Shown: positions 1-9,498, counted from the first letter of the stretch. The stretch: 45,443 nt of DNA from Bacteroidales bacterium (GCA_017399905.1 JAFQAR010000069.1:1-45443); one strand, 5' to 3'. Notes: generated by a model not told the origin, from the sequence alone. Made by a program: numbers and translations.

Positions 1-72
1 GAGAAGATGAAGCTTTCATTCGGAATGGATGTTACCAAGTATAATATTGAACCTAAGAAAAAGAACGTTTAA
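1..72 (+). CDS. rpoA: RNA polymerase alpha subunit, C-terminal end (partial)
   Basis: An open frame enters from the left edge and ends in TAA at 70-72, giving a short tail with [12 protein letters not shown] followed by a lysine run. Only 23 residues are visible. The call rests mainly on position: in Bacteroidales the alpha operon ends rpoA-rplQ, and rplQ starts five bases downstream. The tail also looks like the end of alpha C-terminal domains in this group. It cannot be verified without the sequence to the left. Confidence 0.7.
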   Translation, partial: EKMKLSFGMDVTKYNIEPKKKNV

Positions 73-77
73 GCAAT

Positions 78-551
78 ATGAGGCACAATAAAGCAATCAA
101 CCATCTTGGTCGTAAGAGCGGTCACCGCAAAGCTCTCCTTGCTAACATGGCTACTTCCCTCATCCTCAACAAGAGGATCCAGACTACAGTAGCTAAGGCA
201 AAGGCTCTCAAGATGTATGTAGAACCTCTCATCACAAAGGCAAAGGAGGATACTACTCACTCTCGTCGTGTTGTATTCAGCTACCTCAAGAACAAGGAGG
301 CTGTTACTGAGCTCTTCCGCACAGTAGCTCCTAAGATCGCTGACCGTCCAGGCGGATACACCCGCGTGTTGAAGACTGGTTTCCGTCAGGGTGACGGTGC
401 TGACATGGCTCTCATCGAGCTCGTTGACTTCAACGAGGCAGCTCTCGCTTCAGCTCCTAAGAAGGCAGCTAAGAAGAGCACCCGCCGTAGCTCGAAGAAG
501 GCTGTTGAGGCTGCACCAGCTGCTGAGGTTGAGACACCGGCTGCTGAGTAA
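78..551 (+). CDS. rplQ: 50S ribosomal protein L17
   Basis: Large-subunit ribosomal protein bL17, 157 aa. The N-terminus [20 protein letters not shown] is the family signature. The globular core spans about residues 1-115 and ends in the typical [24 protein letters not shown] region. Residues from about 125 on form a low-complexity Lys/Ala/Glu tail longer than in E. coli L17 (127 aa); such tails are common in Bacteroidota. It follows the rpoA stop by five bases, so it is the last gene of the alpha ribosomal operon, and a strong hairpin terminator follows. Codon use is biased to a few codons, as expected for high expression. Confidence 0.98.
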   Translation: MRHNKAINHLGRKSGHRKALLANMATSLILNKRIQTTVAKAKALKMYVEPLITKAKEDTTHSRRVVFSYLKNKEAVTELFRTVAPKIADRPGGYTRVLKTGFRQGDGADMALIELVDFNEAALASAPKKAAKKSTRRSSKKAVEAAPAAEVETPAAE

Positions 552-572
552 TCAGAAAAAAACACAGATAAG

Positions 573-608
573 TTATCCGGGGGCCTTGCGGTTCCCGGAT
601 AATTTGTA
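573..608 (+). terminator. Rho-independent terminator after rplQ
   Basis: A perfect 9-bp stem, TTATCCGGG (573-581) with CCCGGATAA (594-602), has a 12-nt loop and is followed by a T-rich stretch. It sits 21 bases after the rplQ stop and ends the ribosomal operon. Confidence 0.8.
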
Positions 609-640
609 TATTAGCGTTTCGTTTTGAATTATTTTAAATT

Positions 641-1245
641 ATGAAAAACTTGTGTGCAACGGACTTTATCCTTTGGCCAATCGTTTCAGCATAGAGGGCT
701 ATCCTAGCGGAATCATCGATACTCGTGCCTATGTTCAGAATTACAGCTCTGATTATGCTTCCGATATGATCAAGTCAGTTGTAGAGGAGACGAGATCATC
801 ATATCCGGCCAAGACCGGAATCGCTGTTTCCAGCACTGTTTCAGGATCGCAGGTGACCGTTGATGTCGATGTGCATGTCAAGGAAGCCGATGAGTATACG
901 GTTTCGGTATTTCTGCTTGAAGACAATATTTTCGCTTATCAGAACGGTCAGGGAAACAATTATGAGCACGACCATGTGCTCCGTATGTCCCTGACAAGCA
1001 TTTCAGGAGATGACATGACCGTCGTGGAGGACAATTCCGTCTGGAGCAAGACCTATTCGGCTACAATACCGTCTGCATATGAAATATCGAACATGAAGGT
1101 TCTGGTATTTGTAGAAAAACCTTATGGCAGCAGGGAGAAGGCTTCGGGAGTTTACAATGTGATATACGGAGACTACGGAAGCACTTATGTCGACAATGCC
1201 CGCTCGGCGGCGTTGGGTACGACTGTAGAGGTGGAATACGAATAA
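641..1245 (+). pseudogene. 5'-truncated Omp28-like outer membrane protein
   Basis: The frame open from 652 encodes about 197 residues that look like the C-terminal part of Omp28-related outer membrane lipoproteins. GYPSGIIDTR resembles the end of the thioredoxin-like half. The following beta-rich domain has a YTVSVFLLEDNIFAYQ segment and HDHVLRMSLTSISG. The N-terminal lipoprotein signal and most of the thioredoxin-like fold, usually 120 or more residues, are absent. The only plausible ATG (641) is out of frame and meets a stop after 17 codons. One extra A in the AAAAA run at 644-648 would give MKKLV joined to the open frame. The simplest reading is an internal deletion plus a frameshift. A functional short form starting at GTG 652 cannot be excluded. 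The frame downstream is intact to its stop, so the decay is recent or the product is still made. Confidence 0.65.
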
Positions 1246-1278
1246 GCCTGAACGAGGCGACAGGAACAATTTCCGTTT

Positions 1279-1319
1279 AAAAGTCCGCAATTTGGTCATG
1301 AACCAGATTGCGGACTTTT
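1279..1319. terminator. Bidirectional hairpin terminator
   Basis: A perfect 13-bp inverted repeat, AAAAGTCCGCAAT (1279-1291) with ATTGCGGACTTTT (1307-1319), has an inner TGGT/ACCA pairing in the loop. The A-run and T-run at the two ends make it usable on either strand. It closes the Omp28-like unit before the hppA promoter. Confidence 0.85.
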
Positions 1320-1413
1320 GCAAATATAATAAAAATGTCAATGAATACACAAATTTTATTTAATAGTGTAATAAAATATGGTTTAATTACTTAAAAAATG
1401 CTACAGAGCAGCC

Positions 1414-1443
1414 TTGTTTTTATCAAAAATTTAAATAATTTTG
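1414..1443 (+). promoter_or_regulatory. Bacteroidota promoter of hppA
   Basis: TTG at 1414-1416, a 19-bp spacer and TAATTTTG at 1436-1443 match the Bacteroides -33/-7 consensus. Transcription would start near 1450, giving a leader of about 45 nt before the ATG at 1494. The rest of the 1320-1493 stretch is AT-rich and shows nothing else. Confidence 0.65.
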
Positions 1444-1493
1444 TTGCCCCGACTTAGGAGAATACCATAGCAAAATAACAAATCAATAACATT

Positions 1494-3683
1494 ATGACTA
1501 ACCTGTTCTATCTTGTTCCGGCGGCAGCAGTACTGGCTTTGCTGTTTGCCTATATCTTTTTCCGTCAGATGATGAAGGAGAGCGAAGGAACTGCAACCAT
1601 GAAGGAAATAGCCAAGTTCGTGAGAGACGGCGCCATGGCCTATCTCAAGCAGCAGTATAAGGTTGTGGTCATCGTATTCATTGTCCTGGCTGTACTTTTC
1701 TCTGTTCTGGCTGTGTTAGGTGTCCAGAACAGCTGGGTGCCGTTCGCATTCCTCACAGGAGGCTTCTTCTCCGGTCTCGCCGGCTTTGTCGGAATGAAGA
1801 CCGCAACATATGCATCTGCAAGAACTGCAAATGCTGCAAGGCGTTCGCTGAACTCAGGACTTAAGGTGGCTTTCCGAAGCGGTGCCGTAATGGGACTTAC
1901 CGTTGTGGGACTCGGACTTCTCGACATTGCCATATGGTGGGTGATCCTGAACCAGTTCGTAGATATCGAAGGCACTCAGAAGCTTGTCTTCATCACCACT
2001 ACGATGCTTACTTTCGGAATGGGAGCTTCCACTCAGGCTCTCTTCGCACGCGTGGGCGGCGGAATCTATACAAAGGCTGCAGACGTTGGAGCTGACCTCG
2101 TAGGAAAGGTAGAGGCCGGTATTCCGGAAGACGACCCTCGCAATCCTGCTACAATTGCTGACAATGTCGGTGACAACGTCGGTGACGTTGCAGGTATGGG
2201 TGCAGACCTTTATGAGTCATATTGCGGATCCATCCTCGCTACAATGGCACTCGGAGCTGCCGCATATTCGGCAGTAAGCACTGAGGCTCAGATGAAAGCC
2301 ATCATGGCTCCGATGATCATCGCAGCCATAGGCGTGGCGTTGTCCATCATCGGTATATATGTAGTACGCACCAAGGAAGGTGCAGGCATGCAGGAACTTC
2401 TCAAGTCCCTCAGCCGCGGAACGAACCTCAGTTCGATCCTCATCGCTGCCGCAACATTCGGAATCATGTATCTTCTCGGCCTGGAGAACTGGTGGGGCTT
2501 CTCACTTTCTGTCGTTGTGGGACTTTTTGCCGGCGTGATCATCGGTCAGGCTACGGAATATTATACCTCACATTCATACAAGCCGACCCAGAAGCTCGCC
2601 GAGTCTGCTGAGACAGGTCCGGCTACAGTCATCATCTCTGGAGTAGGTCTCGGTATGCTTTCGACTGCCATTCCTGTGGTGACCATCGCCGTGGCCATCC
2701 TTCTTGCCTATCTCTGCGCCAACGGCTTCGACCTTTCATTCTCGGCCGACAGCCTCAGCACAGGTCTTTACGGTATCGGCATCGCAGCTGTCGGAATGCT
2801 CTCTACCCTCGGAATCACTCTTGCGACTGACGCATACGGCCCTATCGCCGACAACGCCGGCGGAAATGCCCAGATGAGCGAGCTCGACCCTGAGGTACGT
2901 AAGCGCACTGACGTTCTCGACGCCCTCGGAAATACGACTGCAGCTACAGGAAAGGGTTTTGCAATCGGTTCTGCGGCACTTACAGGACTCGCCCTCCTCG
3001 CTTCATATATCGAAGAGATCAAGATCGGCCTCGGCCATCTCGGAAGGGAGATCACGAATGTTGCCGGTGAGGTTATTGCAGCTGCCGACGCTTCGATTCC
3101 GGACATCATGGCATATTATCATGTAGACCTCATGAACCCTGTGGTTCTCGTGGGCGTGTTCATCGGTGCGATGATGTCGTTCCTCTTCTGCGGCCTTACG
3201 ATGAATGCCGTAGGACGTGCCGCACAGAGCATGGTGACTGAGGTCCGCCGTCAGTTCCGTGAGATCAAGGGCATCCTTACAAAGGAAGCGACTCCGGACT
3301 ATGCACGTTGCGTGGAGATCTCTACAAAGGGAGCTCAGCGTGAGATGCTTCTCCCTTCTCTCATCGCCATCATCGTCCCTGTCCTTGTAGGCCTCATCCT
3401 CGGCCCTGCAGGAGTCATGGGTCTCCTCATCGGAGGTCTCGGATCAGGTTTCGTTCTCGCTGTCTTCATGTCGAACTCAGGCGGAGCGTGGGACAACGCC
3501 AAGAAATATGTCGAGGAAGGAAACTTCGGAGGAAAGAACTCTGAGGCTCACAAGGCGACCGTGACAGGTGACACCGTGGGAGATCCGTTCAAGGATACGT
3601 CAGGACCGTCGCTGAACATCCTCATCAAGCTCATGAGCATGGTGTCTATCGTAATGGCAATGCTTACGGTAGCTATACATTAA
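1494..3683 (+). CDS. hppA: Membrane-bound ion-pumping pyrophosphatase
   Basis: Integral membrane pyrophosphatase, 729 aa with about 16 transmembrane segments. It couples PPi hydrolysis to Na+ and/or H+ export across the cytoplasmic membrane. The substrate site is visible as [11 protein letters not shown] (from residue 197) and [19 protein letters not shown] (213-231). [10 protein letters not shown] (about 479-488) has Ala rather than Lys at the position that separates K+-dependent from K+-independent enzymes, so K+ dependence is expected. Glu241 in GADLYESY aligns with the gate glutamate of Na+-pumping enzymes such as that of Thermotoga; plant H+ pumps have it shifted. A Na+ or dual Na+/H+ pump is therefore more likely than a pure H+ pump. 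The gene has its own promoter and its 3' end overlaps the converging radical SAM gene by 11 bp. Confidence 0.96.
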   Translation: MTNLFYLVPAAAVLALLFAYIFFRQMMKESEGTATMKEIAKFVRDGAMAYLKQQYKVVVIVFIVLAVLFSVLAVLGVQNSWVPFAFLTGGFFSGLAGFVGMKTATYASARTANAARRSLNSGLKVAFRSGAVMGLTVVGLGLLDIAIWWVILNQFVDIEGTQKLVFITTTMLTFGMGASTQALFARVGGGIYTKAADVGADLVGKVEAGIPEDDPRNPATIADNVGDNVGDVAGMGADLYESYCGSILATMALGAAAYSAVSTEAQMKAIMAPMIIAAIGVALSIIGIYVVRTKEGAGMQELLKSLSRGTNLSSILIAAATFGIMYLLGLENWWGFSLSVVVGLFAGVIIGQATEYYTSHSYKPTQKLAESAETGPATVIISGVGLGMLSTAIPVVTIAVAILLAYLCANGFDLSFSADSLSTGLYGIGIAAVGMLSTLGITLATDAYGPIADNAGGNAQMSELDPEVRKRTDVLDALGNTTAATGKGFAIGSAALTGLALLASYIEEIKIGLGHLGREITNVAGEVIAAADASIPDIMAYYHVDLMNPVVLVGVFIGAMMSFLFCGLTMNAVGRAAQSMVTEVRRQFREIKGILTKEATPDYARCVEISTKGAQREMLLPSLIAIIVPVLVGLILGPAGVMGLLIGGLGSGFVLAVFMSNSGGAWDNAKKYVEEGNFGGKNSEAHKATVTGDTVGDPFKDTSGPSLNILIKLMSMVSIVMAMLTVAIH

Positions 3684-4956
3684 TCATATTCGCCCAAGGC
3701 ATCACAAGTGCGGGTGCTGCTCCTGATTCGAGCAGTTCCCGCATTTTCTTCATATAAGGCTCCGTATGGGCATAGAACATCGTGTAGCCGTCGCAGAGCA
3801 CGTTGAGACCTGTTTCGCCGTTTTCCGTGCGGTTGAAGCGGTGTTTCGGACATTCTCCGTGGCACAGATGGAAATGTCGGCACCTGATGCATTTCGAAGG
3901 AAGCCCGTTCCTCTTGTCGATGCCGAAGCGTACCATCTCGGGCGACTCCATCATTTCGCGCAGCGGCTTGTCCGTGATGTTTCCGAGGCGGTAGCGGGGA
4001 TAGACGAAATGGTCGCACGGATACACGTCCCCGTTATGCTCCATTATCGCATTTCCGCCGCAGGTCTCGGCGTATGCGCATGTTCCCGGCATGACTCCGC
4101 ACCAGCCTGCCAGCGTCGCATCGAACAGATTGACGAAATACCGTCCCACGTCGTTCCGTACCCATATGTCGAAGATTCCGCACATGTATTTCCCGAAGCC
4201 TGTCGGCGACACCGACCACGGTGCAAGCACCGAATCCTCCTGCGACGGATCGACGATGACCGGCCTTGCCTTCTTCATCGTCTTTCCTGCGGCATCCTTC
4301 GGATACCTTACATGCTCCACGACCGGCATGAACTGCATGTACCGGCTTCCTATGTACTTCAGGAACTGATACACTTCCGGGCCCCTGCCTTCGCCGGCCT
4401 TGCTTATCGTCGTCATCGTATTGAATTCGACCCCCGTCCTGTGGAGCCATCCCAGACCGTTCATCACCTTGTCGAAGGTCGGGAATCCGCCCTTGTCCTT
4501 GCGGAAACGGTCGTGTATGTCCTTCGGTCCGTCGATGGATATGCCTATGAGGAAATCGTTCCGGCGGAAGAACTCCGCCCATTCACGCGTGATCAGGGTT
4601 CCGTTGGTCTGCAGAGTGTTGCGGACCTTCTTTCCGCCGGCATGCTTCTTCTGGAGCTCCATAGCCTTCCGGTAGAAGTCCAGACCCATCACAAGCGGTT
4701 CCCCGCCATGCCAGTTGAAGGTCACATCCTCCACGTCGTTGGCCTCTATGTAGCTTTTTACGGCCTTCTCCAGCATGTCTTCCGACATCTTCGGTTCATG
4801 GCCTCCGTAGATGTCCGCCTTGTCCAGATAATAGCAGTAGCAGCAGTCCAGATTGCACAGCGATCCCGCCGGCTTCATCATAATGTTGAAGGCCTTCGGC
4901 CCCGTGATCCTTTCGGCGTCGCTGAGTGTCAATGTTCTGCTGAAGTCCTTGTCCAT
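3673..4956 (-). CDS. anSME-type radical SAM/SPASM enzyme
   Basis: Radical SAM enzyme of the anaerobic sulfatase-maturating (anSME) type, which oxidises an active-site Ser or Cys of a partner protein to formylglycine; 427 aa. The SAM cluster motif is C34-x3-C38-x2-C41 within [20 protein letters not shown] segment follows in the barrel. The C-terminal SPASM region shows C-x9-G-x4-C, then C-x2-C-x5-C-x3-C ([14 protein letters not shown]), then a last Cys, which fits two auxiliary clusters. The start is placed at ATG 4956: a TTG further upstream in the same frame (4986) lies inside the -7 box. No sulfatase gene is in the window, so the substrate is unknown and another radical SAM modification is possible. 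Confidence 0.85.
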   Translation of the reverse strand: MDKDFSRTLTLSDAERITGPKAFNIMMKPAGSLCNLDCCYCYYLDKADIYGGHEPKMSEDMLEKAVKSYIEANDVEDVTFNWHGGEPLVMGLDFYRKAMELQKKHAGGKKVRNTLQTNGTLITREWAEFFRRNDFLIGISIDGPKDIHDRFRKDKGGFPTFDKVMNGLGWLHRTGVEFNTMTTISKAGEGRGPEVYQFLKYIGSRYMQFMPVVEHVRYPKDAAGKTMKKARPVIVDPSQEDSVLAPWSVSPTGFGKYMCGIFDIWVRNDVGRYFVNLFDATLAGWCGVMPGTCAYAETCGGNAIMEHNGDVYPCDHFVYPRYRLGNITDKPLREMMESPEMVRFGIDKRNGLPSKCIRCRHFHLCHGECPKHRFNRTENGETGLNVLCDGYTMFYAHTEPYMKKMRELLESGAAPALVMPWANMINV

Positions 4957-4983
4957 ATCGTTTTTCTGTCGGAATTGCAGGTG

Positions 4984-4991
4984 CAAATATA
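4984..4991 (-). promoter_or_regulatory. -7 box for the anSME-like gene
   Basis: TATATTTG on the minus strand, about 30 bases upstream of ATG 4956. No convincing -33 TTG lies 19 bp upstream. It decides the start codon, because the alternative TTG start overlaps this box. Confidence 0.5.
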
Positions 4992-5011
4992 GCTTTTCTC
5001 GTAAATAATCT

Positions 5012-5019
5012 TAAATTTG
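5012..5019 (+). promoter_or_regulatory. -7 box for the MORN/TonB-domain gene
   Basis: TAAATTTG at 5012-5019 predicts a start of transcription near 5026, which favours ATG 5043 over ATG 5031. It is divergent to the anSME promoter across a gap of 20 bp between the boxes. Confidence 0.5.
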
Positions 5020-5042
5020 TAACCGACTAAATGACCGATGAT

Positions 5043-5897
5043 ATGAAAGCGAAACCTATGCTCATGACTTTGGTGGCTGCGGTGCTGTCGTCAATGTCTC
5101 TTTGTGCGCAGGACCTGCGCTACAATCCATCTTACGATACGGAACGTTATGAGGGCCAGTGGCCGAAAGGGGAAGGAGTCCTGTATTCCTATGAAAAAGG
5201 ACTCGTGATCGGAACCTTCGATGAAGGAAGACCGGAGGGACGTTGCGTATGCTACAAGCCTAACGGCGAAGTCTATTGGGGCGATTTCAGGAAAGGAAAG
5301 GCTACAGGCCATGGACGTATCTACAGGGACAATGGTATTGTTATCGTAGGAGAATACAGGAACGGCCGATATCATGGAACAGACACCCTCTACAGGAAGA
5401 ACGGAACAGTTCATGTGGGAAAATACAGGAAAGGAAAGCTTAAGTCGAAGATCCTGGACACTTCAGGCATGCCTGCATCGGTCGGCAGGAAGCCGGATTA
5501 TCCGAAGGTGGACCTGAAACGCAAGCATGAGGATTTCCTCAAGGAGCTGGAACTCCTCTGGGAGGAGCGCAACCTCAGGATAAGGCAGAATGTCGGATTC
5601 GTGAATCCTCGCTTCCAGGGCGGTTCCGTCGATGATTTCGCCTTGTGGGTGAATTCCCGCGTGGACTATCCTACAAGGGAACGTAACAGCGCTGAAGGAA
5701 GGACTGTGATTGTCGAGTTCTTCGTCATGGAAGACGGAAGCGTGGCTGAGGTGCATGCTATATTCGGGTCGGATGCGGCTCTGAACGAGGCGGCCGTAAA
5801 TGCAGTGAAGAAGTCTCCTAAATGGGAGCCGGGCGAACAGAACGGACAGAAAAAGAGAGTCAAGATGACCGTTCCTGTGGTGTTCAGCCTCGATTAG
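5043..5897 (+). CDS. Secreted MORN-repeat protein with TonB C-terminal domain
   Basis: Predicted exported protein, 284 aa from ATG 5043 (288 from the earlier ATG 5031). The N-terminus is a signal peptide (MKAKPMLMTLVAAVLSS, then SLCAQ). Residues about 35-130 hold MORN-type repeats with recurring Y-x-G-x-(F/Y/W) and G-x-G patterns: YEGQWPKGEGVLY, GRPEGRCVCY, GDFRKGKATGHGRIY, GEYRNGRYHGTDTLY. After a charged linker (about 145-190), the C-terminal 90 residues resemble the TonB C-terminal domain (AEGRTVIVEFFVMEDGSV, ALNEAAVNAVKKSPKWEPG, KKRVKMTVPVVF). There is no N-terminal membrane anchor of a normal TonB and no Pro-rich span, so energising an outer membrane receptor is unlikely. A periplasmic binding or scaffold role is a guess. 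The gene stands alone. Confidence 0.75.
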   Translation: MKAKPMLMTLVAAVLSSMSLCAQDLRYNPSYDTERYEGQWPKGEGVLYSYEKGLVIGTFDEGRPEGRCVCYKPNGEVYWGDFRKGKATGHGRIYRDNGIVIVGEYRNGRYHGTDTLYRKNGTVHVGKYRKGKLKSKILDTSGMPASVGRKPDYPKVDLKRKHEDFLKELELLWEERNLRIRQNVGFVNPRFQGGSVDDFALWVNSRVDYPTRERNSAEGRTVIVEFFVMEDGSVAEVHAIFGSDAALNEAAVNAVKKSPKWEPGEQNGQKKRVKMTVPVVFSLD

Positions 5898-5931
5898 GGA
5901 CATCAGACATAGACGAATAATAAAAAACTGC

Positions 5932-5939
5932 TATCTTTG
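5932..5939 (+). promoter_or_regulatory. -7 box of the suf operon
   Basis: TATCTTTG followed by C is the exact Bacteroides -7 consensus. Transcription would start near 5946, leaving an 80-nt leader that contains the dispersed-repeat hairpins at 5973-6018. Confidence 0.65.
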
Positions 5940-5972
5940 CATATTCGGGCTGTCGGAAGGCCCGGACATTGC

Positions 5973-6018
5973 AGGATGGCGGTTTTCGTCATCCTGAGCA
6001 AAAGCGAAGGATCTTTTT
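5973..6018 (+). repeat. Dispersed-repeat motif with two exclusive hairpins in the sufB leader
   Basis: The segment contains GTCATCCTGAGC, then AAAAGCGAAGGATCT, a form of the GTCAT(T/C)C-GAG-GAAG-GGA(A/T)TCT motif scattered between genes in many bacteria. AGGATGGCG (5973-5981) can pair with CGTCATCCT (5987-5995), 9 bp with one G-U. Alternatively ATCCT (5991-5995) pairs with AGGAT (6008-6012) around a GC-AAAA-GC tip, directly followed by CTTTTT. Read in frame with sufB it gives a HPEQKRRIF-like peptide, the spurious N-terminal extension often created by this repeat. Confidence 0.65.
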
Positions 6019-6025
6019 GAAGAGT

Positions 6026-7465
6026 ATGAGTAAAGATAAGGAAATACTGGAAGGCCTGACGGACAAGGAATATGAGCATGGCTTTGTCACGGATGTGGAG
6101 CAGGAGTTTATACCCAAGGGCCTCAATGAAGATATAATACGCCTGATATCGGCAAAGAAGGAGGAACCGGAGTGGATGCTAGAGTTCCGCCTTCAGGCAT
6201 TCCGCCGCTGGCAGAAGATGCCTGTGCCGGAGTGGGCGCATCTCGACATTCCTGAGATAGATTTTCAGGACATCATCTATTATGCGGCTCCGAAGAGGGA
6301 CGAGGACCGTCCGAAGGAGATAGATCCCGAGCTGGAGAAGACCTTCGACAAGCTCGGAATTCCTCTCCATGAGCGCGCAGCGCTTGCCGGTGTGGCCGTG
6401 GATGCGGTCTTTGATTCCGTATCCGTGACCACCACATTCCGCGCAGCGCTTGCCGAAAAGGGCATCATCTTCTGCTCGTTCTCCGAAGCGGTGAAGGAAC
6501 ATCCGGACCTTGTGAGGAAGTATCTCGCTTCGGTGGTGCCGGTAGGCGACAATTTCTATGCTGCCTTGAATTCGGCCGTATTCAGCGACGGGTCGTTCGT
6601 GTACATTCCGAAAGGGGTGCGCTGTCCGATGGAACTTTCGAGCTACTTCCGCATCAATGCGGCGGGTACAGGCCAGTTCGAGAGGACGCTCATCGTTGCG
6701 GACGAAGGTTCTTATGTCAGCTATATGGAAGGCTGTACGGCTCCTATGCGTGACGAGAACCAGCTTCACGCCGCCGTAGTCGAGATCATTGTGGAAAAGG
6801 ATGCGGACGTGAAGTACTCGACAGTCCAGAACTGGTATCCGGGAGACGCCGAAGGAAAGGGAGGTATCTTCAATTTCGTTACCAAGAGAGGCATATGCAA
6901 GGGCTCCGGAAGCCATCTTTCATGGACTCAGGTCGAGACAGGATCGGCTATCACATGGAAATATCCGTCAACCATCCTCAAGGGTGACCATTCGTCATCA
7001 GAGTTCTATTCCGTTGCTGTGACAAACAACTTCCAGCAGGCGGATACGGGTACGAAGATGATCCATATAGGCAGGAACACCCGCAGCCGTATCGTCAGCA
7101 AGGGAATCTCTGCCGGACGCAGCCAGAACAGTTACAGAGGTCTGGTGAAGATGCTTCCGGGAGCTTACAATGCCCGCAACTTCTCGCAGTGCGACAGTCT
7201 TCTCATAGGTGACAGATGCGGTGCGCACACCTTCCCGTATATAGAGAACGCGAACAAGACGGCCGTGGTGGAGCATGAGGCGACGACTTCGAAGATCAGC
7301 GAGGACCAGCTCTTCTACTGCAATCAGAGGGGTATCGGTCCGGAGGAGGCCGTAGGACTGATAGTGAACGGATATGCACGTGAGGTGCTTTCGAAGCTTC
7401 CGATGGAGTTTGCCGTCGAGGCGCAGAAGCTGCTGCAGGTGTCGTTGGAAGGATCTGTAGGATGA
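6026..7465 (+). CDS. sufB: Fe-S cluster assembly protein SufB
   Basis: Core scaffold subunit of the SUF Fe-S assembly complex SufBC2D in the cytoplasm, 479 aa. The right-handed beta-helix region has family blocks such as [30 protein letters not shown] and [19 protein letters not shown]. Cys at about residue 389 in [18 protein letters not shown] matches E. coli SufB Cys405, needed for cluster assembly. [20 protein letters not shown] near the C-terminus is also conserved. The start is ATG 6026: in-frame codons from 5969 read through the dispersed repeat and are rejected. Its stop overlaps the pnuC-like start (ATGA), and sufC and sufD follow, so the genes form one operon. Confidence 0.96.
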   Translation: MSKDKEILEGLTDKEYEHGFVTDVEQEFIPKGLNEDIIRLISAKKEEPEWMLEFRLQAFRRWQKMPVPEWAHLDIPEIDFQDIIYYAAPKRDEDRPKEIDPELEKTFDKLGIPLHERAALAGVAVDAVFDSVSVTTTFRAALAEKGIIFCSFSEAVKEHPDLVRKYLASVVPVGDNFYAALNSAVFSDGSFVYIPKGVRCPMELSSYFRINAAGTGQFERTLIVADEGSYVSYMEGCTAPMRDENQLHAAVVEIIVEKDADVKYSTVQNWYPGDAEGKGGIFNFVTKRGICKGSGSHLSWTQVETGSAITWKYPSTILKGDHSSSEFYSVAVTNNFQQADTGTKMIHIGRNTRSRIVSKGISAGRSQNSYRGLVKMLPGAYNARNFSQCDSLLIGDRCGAHTFPYIENANKTAVVEHEATTSKISEDQLFYCNQRGIGPEEAVGLIVNGYAREVLSKLPMEFAVEAQKLLQVSLEGSVG

Positions 7466-8118
7466 TGGAATTCTGGAATATCATACTGTTTGAGATGGGC
7501 GGAAGGCCTGTGCTGCTGATAGATCTTCTTTCGGCGGTGTTCGGTCTGACGACTGTTTTTCTTGCCGGAAGAAACAGCAGGAAGAACTTTTATGTGGGAT
7601 ATGTCTATACCGCATTGCTGTTCTTCATGTTCTGGCAGAAGAACCTGTATGCCAACCTTCTGCTGCAGCCGATATCGTTGGGTATAAACATAATGGGCCA
7701 GTATCGCTGGAGCCATCCGAAGAAGACGGAGGAAAGCTCGCAGAACTCCGGCGAACTGAAGGTGTCCATGCTTACATGGCCGCAGAGGTTCTTCATTGTT
7801 GCCCTGGTTCTGGTGCTGGCGTTTGTATGGGGATGGCTCATGAGCATGATGGGAACGAAGTGGTTCGTGGGATATTTCCCGGCAAATCCGCTTCCGTATC
7901 TCGACTGCTGTGTGACTGTCCTGATCCTAACGGCCCAGACCTTGTCGGCATTGAAGAAGTGGGACTGCTGGATCGCATGGCTTTTCGTGAACATCGCCAA
8001 CCTTACGCTTTACCTTAAGGCCGGCCTTGTGTTCATGCCGATCGTCAGCTGCCTCTACCTGATCAACGGCATATGGTCATTGTTCACATGGTATAAACTG
8101 TATAGAAAAAATGCATGA
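7462..8118 (+). CDS. pnuC: PnuC-family vitamin transporter
   Basis: Cytoplasmic membrane transporter of the PnuC (Nicotinamide mononucleotide transporter) family, 218 aa with about seven hydrophobic segments. Family features include the N-terminal ids-like segment [47 protein letters not shown], and a C-terminal [20 protein letters not shown]. PnuC proteins move nicotinamide riboside; relatives carry thiamine (PnuT) or riboflavin (RibM) by facilitated diffusion, with trapping by phosphorylation. The sequence does not settle the substrate, and no riboswitch or kinase gene is next to it. It is odd to find it inside a suf operon: it overlaps sufB by four bases and ends one base before sufC, so it is translationally coupled to both. 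Confidence 0.85.
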   Translation: MMEFWNIILFEMGGRPVLLIDLLSAVFGLTTVFLAGRNSRKNFYVGYVYTALLFFMFWQKNLYANLLLQPISLGINIMGQYRWSHPKKTEESSQNSGELKVSMLTWPQRFFIVALVLVLAFVWGWLMSMMGTKWFVGYFPANPLPYLDCCVTVLILTAQTLSALKKWDCWIAWLFVNIANLTLYLKAGLVFMPIVSCLYLINGIWSLFTWYKLYRKNA

Positions 8119-8119
8119 T

Positions 8120-8866
<747 letters not shown>

Positions 8867-8877
8867 GAGGCCGGCGT

Positions 8878-9498
8878 ATGACTGAAGTTATAATTGTTTC
8901 GGACGGGCTGCTCGAACGGAAGATAGACGTACAGGCGGGACAAAGGACCGACCTTGTGCTTCTGGTGTATCCGGGAGTCAGCTGTGAAGTGAAGATGGAT
9001 GTAAGACTTCTTGGAGAGGGTGCCGAAGCTAATCTGTATGGAGTATATGTCTGCGGAGGTTCGGAAAAGGTGAGGATATCTGTTGAAATGCATCATGATG
9101 TGCATCACTGTAATTCGCGTCAGCTGTTCAAAGGCATAGCGGGAGGTACGTCCAAGGTTGATTTCTATGGAAAGATCATAGTGGCGCAGGACGCGCAGAA
9201 GACGGAAGCGTATCAGGAGAACCACAATCTCCTTCTTTCGGACGAGGCCAAGGTGGACACAAAGCCACAGCTGGAAATATATGCAGATGACGTGAAATGT
9301 TCGCATGGCGCGACGATAGGCAGCCTTAACGAAGAGGAGCAGTTCTATATGCGTTCGCGCGGAATCACCCTCGAGGATGCAAAGGTCCTTCAGATGATCT
9401 CGTTCATAGCTCCGGTGCTGGAAAACATTCAGGACGAGTCTGAGCGTGAACTGGTTTCCACCCGTTTTGAGGATGCGATACGCAAGCTTTCGAAATAG
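8878..9498 (+). CDS. sufD: Short SufD-like protein
   Basis: SufD-family partner of SufB in the SufBC2D complex, only 206 aa against about 420-450 in most bacteria. What remains is the C-terminal beta-helix and helical tail. VKCSHGATIGSL (Cys141, His143) matches the E. coli SufD Cys358/His360 region, which works with SufB in cluster formation. EEQFYMRSRGI and the C-terminal TRFEDAIRKL helix are also family-like. The N-terminal helical domain and the first half of the beta-helix are missing. There is no frameshift or upstream coding remnant: sufC ends 11 bases before. It is therefore a compact SufD rather than a broken gene. No sufS, sufE or sufU follows; ispE is next. Confidence 0.85.
   Translation: MTEVIIVSDGLLERKIDVQAGQRTDLVLLVYPGVSCEVKMDVRLLGEGAEANLYGVYVCGGSEKVRISVEMHHDVHHCNSRQLFKGIAGGTSKVDFYGKIIVAQDAQKTEAYQENHNLLLSDEAKVDTKPQLEIYADDVKCSHGATIGSLNEEEQFYMRSRGITLEDAKVLQMISFIAPVLENIQDESERELVSTRFEDAIRKLSK

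Noticed and set aside
3766-4992. 408-codon open frame on the plus strand
   Set aside because: It is antisense to the radical SAM gene, whose cysteine motifs and family blocks are unmistakable; the plus-strand product has no recognisable domain and high Arg/His content typical of shadow frames.
5969-6025. N-terminal extension of SufB
   Set aside because: These codons come from the dispersed repeat (HPEQKRRIF-like peptide); SufB family alignment starts at MSKDKE, ATG 6026.
8878-9498. SufD as a frameshifted pseudogene
   Set aside because: Only 11 bases separate it from sufC and no frame contains the missing half, so there is no broken upstream part.
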